DNA of 64,000 nucleotides, from NCBI GenBank assembly GCA_033297075.1, contig MU858102.1, positions 124,001 to 188,000 on the forward strand, written 5' to 3'. The position numbers and the translations under genes were made by a program. This document shows, in pieces, positions 57,671 to 64,000 of this stretch (its first letter is position 1; each line of letters opens with the position of its first letter). Under the pieces are notes generated by a model. The model searched no databases. It was not told the origin of the DNA and was given only the letters and a program-made list of their open reading frames with translations. This stretch comes from Rhypophila decipiens. Its lineage: Eukaryota > Ascomycota > Sordariomycetes > Sordariales > Naviculisporaceae.

Positions 57671-59477
57671 CTGTTACCAAACTGGGAGCTTGGTAATATT
57701 TGATTTTGTCCACTTCTACTGGCGGCTCGTGCGAATGGAGTTGACGTGAAGGAGCTTACCTAACAGTGAATTAATGGGATCATGTGGAATTTTGTTCCCG
57801 CTGTGCCCCATGGCCGCGCCTTCCCAGGGAGGGGCAGCACAGGTCTTTGTTAGAAGGAATTATGGTGTCCGCCACGATTGGGAAGGGAGGAGCTGCAGTG
57901 CTGCACAGCTGTGAGCCAGCCTCAACCTATGAAACCTGTCCAGGATTGCAGACGGATATCATCGGGCAAGGTATAGAGAGACTGATTAATAAAACATACT
58001 CTAAAGACTGAGAAGTTCGGAAAGCCATCAAAAACTTCGAGGGTTCAACTGATTGAATCACGACCCAAGGTCACACTGTGGCATCTCACTACACCATCAA
58101 CCTATAACCCGCCATACAGGTGCATACCAGAAACTTGTTTCTCAATCTCGCGGCCGCTGGTTGTTGTCGAATAGGCCTAGCCTTTGTGTGATGCATATCC
58201 TGGGCCTCCGTAATACCTATTACGTTCGTTCCTGTCAATCTCACTGTTCCAAGCCTGGCTAGCCAGATCCAGGACAAGCAAAGTCCGAATTTGGATGAAA
58301 AGGAGGTTGGCACAGACCCTGAGTAAGTCCTGACCAAGGCTCGGACTTAGCCCACTGCACCTCCTCGGACCACAGATTTCACACCCTCGCAGGGTAGGAA
58401 CGAAGAAAATCGAGACACGAGATTCCACGTGGGATGCATGGTCGCGGATCCTCCCGTCCAACCCGTGGTGCAGAAACTGGTTTAGACCAAGCCCCAAAAA
58501 CGACGTGCATGCCCAGATGCAAGTCACGATGCTACCCCGGCCTCTAGCCTTATTACATCAAATCACTGGGAAGGATCGTGATGCCAGTTTTCCCCTTGTG
58601 CTTCTGGAACTTTTGCCCTGTCTTCGGCGATAAAAGCAAGTGGAGTGTCATCTGCTGTGGCATCTGTGCTCGCATTGAGCAATGGTTTTGGGAGACAGCT
58701 CTGGAGTCTAGGGATAACCACCGCTATTGCTGTGATGGTGTTGATAGACTGGTTACACGACATATAATATCCTGATACCTTCCCTTCATTCGGCGTGCCT
58801 CGTGGATCAGCACTTTACATACGCCGCATCTGCACACATTTGAACTTCTGCCACCTTTCGGCCCCCATCCCTCCCAAATCAACACGAACCCAGCAACGAC
58901 CCGTCGGACCCGACTCTGTGGTTCCCGACTAAAGCCAAGTCTTTTCGCCACATAAAAAGCAAGCTGAGACCTTTTGTTACAGATTCCACGTGGGAACCTC
59001 TTACAGAACTTCACACTCTGTGCTCTCCTTTGGCAGTTGATGAGAATCAATCTTTCAGCTTCAACAGGCATTTTATTCAAGAAGAGGGTCATCCAAAGTA
59101 AGTGCTCAATTCATGTCATCGCCTCCTCCCCGCCCAACCTACAGTGATCTCTCTCTTTTTGTTTACCATCAAGGGAGTACGGACGAAAACTTGCTCGGCT
59201 GCTAACTGTATCGATAACAGAGAACTATGATGTAACTGACCGCTGTGTCCGCCATGTGTCAGTTTTCTGGTTCCTTCCTTTTCTGAGTGGGTTCAGATTC
59301 CGAATGTCAGTGCCAGTGGATCCTTTTGAGAGGAACTACCGTACCAGGGGCGCTGGCAGACACCGTTGTGAACAACCGTCCGAATTGACACTAAGGTACC
59401 TGCCTCACCTTGGAGGTCCCAAGCTCCGTCCCGCCACACCGAAACAACGATTACACCGGAACAGCCAACGCACAAAA
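57671..59477. other. Intergenic, 1.8 kb
   Basis: Several overlapping short frames on both strands (58053-59092) lack domains, signal peptides and splice support. The last 200 bp are probably the leader of the next gene. Confidence 0.5.
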
Positions 59478-61113
59478 ATGGCCGTCCAACTCGACAACTT
59501 TAATACGGAGCAAAAGCGCCAGTATGTGGTCGCGACGGTGGCCATTGGCCTGGTGCTCTCCAATACCTCCTTCCTTCTGCGGGTCTGGATGAGGCTGGCC
59601 ACGGTAAAAAGGCTTACACTGGAGGACTGGTTCATGCTTGCCGGGCTCTTCCTCAGCTATGGCACTGCGGGTTGCCTTATTTACGGTTTGTTTGTCCGCC
59701 CCTTTAATCGCGTGAGTTGGCTAACCACAAGTCCTTGTTGCTAGGTCTTTCAACCGGCCTTGCGCAGCCTTTTGGCAGTCTGACCCCCGAGGAGCGGCGG
59801 GGATTTTTGCTGGTGAGTACCTTACGCTTGCCTCTTTGGCAACATCATGAAATACTAACAGAAGTAAATCCAGAGCATATGGATCATCCAGGTACAACTG
59901 TGCGCCCCATTAACCTTGGCCAATCTTTGCCAACTAACACATTCAACTCGACACAGAAATTCCAACCACCCACCCTATTCTGCATCAAAGCTTCGATCCT
60001 GATCTTCAACGCACGCATTTTCAAGACGCGTACCTTCCGCCGCGTCTCGTGGGGAGTCGGGACCTTTACGCTGCTCTGGACGATCGGCTCCTTCTTTGGA
60101 ACCATCTTTCAATGCAGCCCGCCCTCTTTCTTCTGGGACAAGTCCGGCGGTCCCAAGAGCGGCAGTTGCGTCTCTAATACTCTTCTCACCATCGGCCTCA
60201 CCAGCGGTGTTGCCTCTTGCATGGGCGATATTATCATTTTTTTGATGCCGATTCCTCTGCTGCGCAAGCTGAAGATTGACAAGAAGACGAGGATGGGACT
60301 GATTGCTGTGTTTACGGTTGGAATATTGTGAGTGGATTGCATCCTGACGTCCCAGCCGATAATACGATACCTTTATAAACCGGTTCCGCCGCGCTTCAGT
60401 TCAATTTACTGACAAGACCAACCAGCGTTGTGTTTACAAGCTTCATCAGATGGATTGCGCTCCTCGGTGCTCCTCGAGACGGATTCAACTGTGAGCAAAA
60501 CCGTCCAACATGCGATACCCCATGATCGCGCTTTGTTATCTAACTTGCACCCCAAAACAGCTAATCAAGTCCAAGTCGGTGTCTGGACCTACCTTGAATT
60601 GTCCATCGGAGTAACATGCGCCAATCTCCCTTTTCTCGCGCCTCTGCTAGGCTGCGTCGGACCTCGCCGGTCAAAATCGAGCAAATATTACTTGCGAAAT
60701 CGCGGCGGGATACCCAACAGCCATACCGCGTCGCAACCACGCGATCAGCAGCAACCTCCGCCTCATGATGAAAGTAAGAGACACTTAACCAATCTTGATG
60801 GTCATCACCATTCCGGGGGCACCAGTCAGTGCTAACTGAGAACGACTCAGCTCTCGCGAAACCTAGTCGACCTAGATTTAGTAATGGAGATGGATTTACC
60901 AGATTGTACGACAGTATATCTCTCTCTTCATTGGATAGACAAATGGATGATGCCACCAATACGGACATGGACAACAACAAGATGCGTGAAAGCGACGGCA
61001 CGGATACTAAGAATCTCCTGGCCGGCAGCAAGGACGATATCGAAATGGGGTCCATGATTCCACAGCCGGGGAAGGTTCACTTTGGCGGGCAGGGCGGTGG
61101 GCATTTCAGATAA
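59478..61113 (+). CDS. PTH11/rhodopsin-like seven-TM membrane protein
   Basis: Predicted 401-aa integral membrane protein from seven exons: 59478-59685, 59745-59812, 59874-59891, 59957-60327, 60426-60490, 60561-60773 and 60851-61113. The exons sum to 1206 nt in frame. It belongs to the large fungal rhodopsin-domain / PTH11-related family: LRVWMRLATVKRLTLEDWFM, FCIKASILIFNARIFKTRTF, MGDIIIFLMPIPLLRKLKID and VQVGVWTYLELSIGVTCANL are typical blocks. Exon 3 is only 18 nt and encodes SIWIIQ within a membrane segment. The C-terminal cytoplasmic tail is Asp/Ser-rich. Members act as receptors (PTH11 in rice blast) or are found near metabolic clusters; no ligand can be inferred here. Confidence 0.88.
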
Positions 61114-62309
61114 TCCTCGTCTCGGATATGTTTTTTTTCTTTTTCTTTTTTGCTAGGATGTCCGTAGTTGTTGCGGGGGAAATAATAGACCAGATATGAT
61201 ACTCGTGAGACTGCGGTCTCGGATGTAATTGGAAGATCGAGATACCCCAAAGAACAATAATTGCTACGATGGTGATGCTACAACCCCAGTGCTCAAAAGG
61301 GCGCCAATACGTGAGATAGCGATGGATAGCATATCCATCGAACCTGTTTACAACAAGGGCGGGGAGCCACATCGGCGGCATCGCTGGGTCCAGCACAATT
61401 CGCACAATTCTCACTCTGACCACCAAGAGCGCCCCGCGGTTCCTGCGTGCCGATCACTGCAGTGTTGTGTTGACTCGGATGCAAAGCCTGAAGTCGTTGA
61501 GATGTCTAGACGACTCAGAAGATAGCCTATTCGTGCGTCAACACTACAGATCGACCTCACGCCTGAACAAGACAAAGAAACAGAATGGCGAAGGCAGCAT
61601 CGAAGATGGGATGGAGGAGGGTATCGAGCTTTTGGCTCGCATTCCGGATCTGCCTTGCTGGGTTTAAAATCGGCTAGTCATCGTGGCCTTTGTGGCAGTG
61701 TTTCTCTGGGTTCTTCGTGGCGGATGAGCATTCTTTCGGCTAGTTTTGATAGCCTTTGTTCATTTTGCCCTTTTCTGTTTGTTCTGGAACTTGGCGATAG
61801 CGTCTTTTGCGTTTTCCATGTCTGATTCGGGGACAAACAGGCCTCTCATATCCTTTCTCCGATTCGCTTGTGGTCACACCTGTAACAGGCCGCACAGCGG
61901 CATTTCAATCCACTGCCGATGAATTGGGGCCATGTCGTCGTCCCGCACTGCAATTGGCACATGGCCCCTTCGAGTCGTTCCATGTCCCCGACGTCAATTG
62001 AAGATAAGTCGTGATTTCAGCGATGTGACTCAAAGAGTGGGAACAGGGCGATGGCGGATGCGTCTTAGTCGTGCGGCTAAGAAGAACAAACTGAATCAAT
62101 GGCAACAGGCAACCGAGTCTTTGGCTACTAAACGAATTGTTTCAGAATTATGGTATGCCAGTAGGCTACGTACTTGTCCTATCTACAAAAGTGGAACGGA
62201 GACGGATATCCCTGCATCCCGACACCGAAGCCGTCGCGTCGCGTAGTGTGTTCGGATGAAATGCTTCATTACCAATGCTTCAGAACCAAGACGTGACCAG
62301 ATATAAAAC
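61114..62309. other. Convergent spacer, 1.2 kb
   Basis: Between two converging genes. Frames at 61106-61667 on both strands overlap each other and have no domain or start context; I treat them as chance. A T/C-rich run lies at 61130-61150. Confidence 0.45.
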
Positions 62310-64000
62310 CTAAATCTGCTTAACAAACCCAACCTCAACAAGCTTATCAGCATCGATATTAAGATCCGCCAACTTGGTCCTCGAGTTCTCGCGTATCCAC
62401 AAGAACACCTCCAAAAAGAACCACCTAAAAGTCCCTCCGATGGTTCGTTTCTTGCCAATTTTCATGACCTCCTTGCCCATGATATACACCGTCTGGTCTT
62501 CACACGCTTTATTCAGCGCGTCCAATTCCGCTTGTACCTCAGGCGAGTGATGCACCGATCTGGCGCTCCCATCAGGCGAAGGGGTCGAGTAATCCCGTGT
62601 GATGTACAGAATAATTTGCTCGACTAGGATTCGTCCGAGATCAGGGGTGAGGATGTCGTCCATGTACCCGTGTCTTAACGTGACGCGATAACAGGCGGGA
62701 ATAGAGGTGCGCGTGATGACGAAGCGTTCTTCGTGAGAGACGGTCGGCTGAGACAGGGGCCGCATGTGGAAGAAGAGGATTATCGAAGGGCGGGCTTTGA
62801 ATTTCCGGACGAACTGCGTGAAGACTACGGGTATGTTTTGGAGGTCGCCTACTTTGTCGAAAAAGATGCCTAGGCCGGATGCGTCGGATATCTTTTGGCC
62901 GCCGAAGGGCTGGGTTAGGCGGAGGTCGCCTAGGGAGTCGTTTGCCAAGAGGTGCCCTGGGAGGAGCCTGTCCGAAGATTCGGCTGCCCATTGTTGTTCC
63001 TTAAAGACAGATGGGTTAGCTGGGAGAGTGATGGGCAGTGGTTGGGAAACGAAATACCTTGCCAAATCGCCAGATGATAAAGACGCTTGAGAGGATTGCC
63101 GAAAGCAGGATTGTGAACCATGCGCCGTCGGGGACTTTTACTAGGGCAGAGGAAATGTAAACGCCATCTAGGGCTGCGAAAATGAGGAAGAAGAAGAGGA
63201 CGAGGTAGGATGGTACTTGATGAGGCAGTCAGTTAGCGGCATGTTGTGATACTGTTGTAATTGTTGGGGGTCACTCACGGCGCCAGATGATGACAGCGAC
63301 TACTGCCACGAGGCAGGTAGTGATAAAGGTCACCACGATAACGCACACTCCGTACGCATTGCCAAGACTCGTGGTCTGAAGGCCAAAGTCAGTCAGCGGT
63401 ATCTCACAACATTGGCGGGGAAAGACTAACGTTGTTATACACGGCTGTCACCACTACAGTTCCGACCATGAGCAGCCAGTTGGCAAGCGGCATGTAGACC
63501 TGCTCGTGAAACTTCTCGCTAGTGTGGACCGTCTTGATGTGTGGAAAGTACGACAGGCGCATAACCTGGGTGAGCAGCTGGAAGCTTGAAGTGATCATGG
63601 CCTGGCTCGCAACAATAGCAGCCAGGACGGCAATCACCATGCTAAAGTAGAAGGTTCCAGGAGGGACCGTGTAAAAGAAGGGGTTTGTGAAGGCCGTCTC
63701 TGTAGCGTCGGCAGAGATGTAGGCAGCCTGTCCGATGTAGGCAATGAGAAGGCACGGGTATGCCAATCCGAGCCATGAGATCTGAATAGCACGCTTGCTG
63801 AATGCGCCTAGATCTGCAAAGAGGGCTTCGACGCCAGTGAAAGCAAGAAGCAATCCGCCGAGAGACTTCCAGCCGTCATGGCCATTGCGAATGAGGTAAG
63901 AGAAGGCAAAGTATGGGCTGAACGCCTTCAGGACGGTGTAGTCGTACTGGACCAGGTTGTAGATGCCGGAGGTCATGTTGAACAGCAGCCAGACAACGAC
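62310..64000 (-). CDS. HAK/KUP potassium transporter, 5' end outside window
   Basis: High-affinity potassium uptake permease of the plasma membrane. The 3' part is seen as four exons (64000-63431, 63375-63279, 63215-63058, 62999-62310); the N-terminal part lies beyond the window edge, and the frame is open to the last base. Family blocks: FAFSYLIRNGHDGWKSLGGL, FTGVEALFADLGAFSKRAIQ, ISWLGLAYPCLLIAYIGQAA and NAYGVCVIVVTFIT. The cytosolic C-terminal domain contains GLGIFFDKVGDLQNIPVVFT, as usual in KUP/HAK proteins. Introns are 49-63 nt. The visible portion (505 codons including the stop) has no damage. Confidence 0.94.

Noticed and set aside
58053..59092. Possible gene in the 57.7-59.5 kb gap
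   Set aside because: Frames are short, on both strands, and lack splice or domain support.
61106..61667. Possible small gene(s) after the PTH11-like gene
   Set aside because: Frames on the two strands overlap, one includes the T-rich run as poly-Lys, and no domain or good start context is visible.
1..64000. Transposon, CRISPR array, viral insertion or biosynthetic gene cluster
   Set aside because: No transposase, reverse transcriptase, long terminal repeats, spacer-repeat array, viral gene or polyketide/peptide synthase domain was found in any frame examined.

Overview
The window is nuclear DNA of a filamentous ascomycete (Pezizomycotina), most likely a Sordariomycete. The reasons are fungal-type genes split by short introns (about 45-150 nt, with GT...CTAAC...AG signals), housekeeping proteins of fungal type (RPB2, PET117, V-ATPase subunit G, CTNNBL1 homologue), a GH45-CBM1 cellulase, a PTH11-like receptor, a NACHT/STAND protein, a DUR3 urea permease and many secreted proteins. 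I cannot name the species. All gene models below were assembled by hand from reading frames and splice signals. In every intact multi-exon model the summed exon length is a multiple of three.

Layout. 0.5-12.8 kb is a conserved housekeeping block: a secreted phytase-like esterase, RPB2, PET117, VMA10 and a CTNNBL1-like splicing factor. 13.9-16.2 kb holds a secreted GH45 endoglucanase, a tRNA-like Pol III gene with an abnormal central hairpin, and a secreted protein of unknown function. 18-37.5 kb looks accessory. It contains a large unknown protein, a head-to-head pair of homologous 18-cysteine secreted proteins, a protein with a PD-(D/E)XK-like nuclease motif, two unknown proteins, cysteine-rich exon fragments, two clusters of a 22-bp repeat unit, a secreted two-repeat CVNH lectin, and a NACHT protein with one frameshift.

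38-51.9 kb carries nutrient-acquisition and regulatory genes: a secreted M28 leucine aminopeptidase, a DUR3 urea transporter divergent from an FMN-dependent monooxygenase, a membrane-anchored pepsin-fold protein that has lost both catalytic motifs, and a transcription factor joining Zn2Cys6, homeodomain and C2H2-like modules. 52.5-55 kb is a field of decayed coding fragments. 56-64 kb holds a monocarboxylate-type MFS transporter, a PTH11/rhodopsin-like membrane protein and the 3' part of a HAK/KUP potassium transporter cut by the window end.

Nothing resembles a biosynthetic cluster, a complete transposon, a virus or a CRISPR array. The observations most worth following are the three-domain transcription factor, the mirrored cysteine-rich pair, the dead aspartic protease with a membrane anchor, the odd tRNA-like gene and the 22-bp repeat units.
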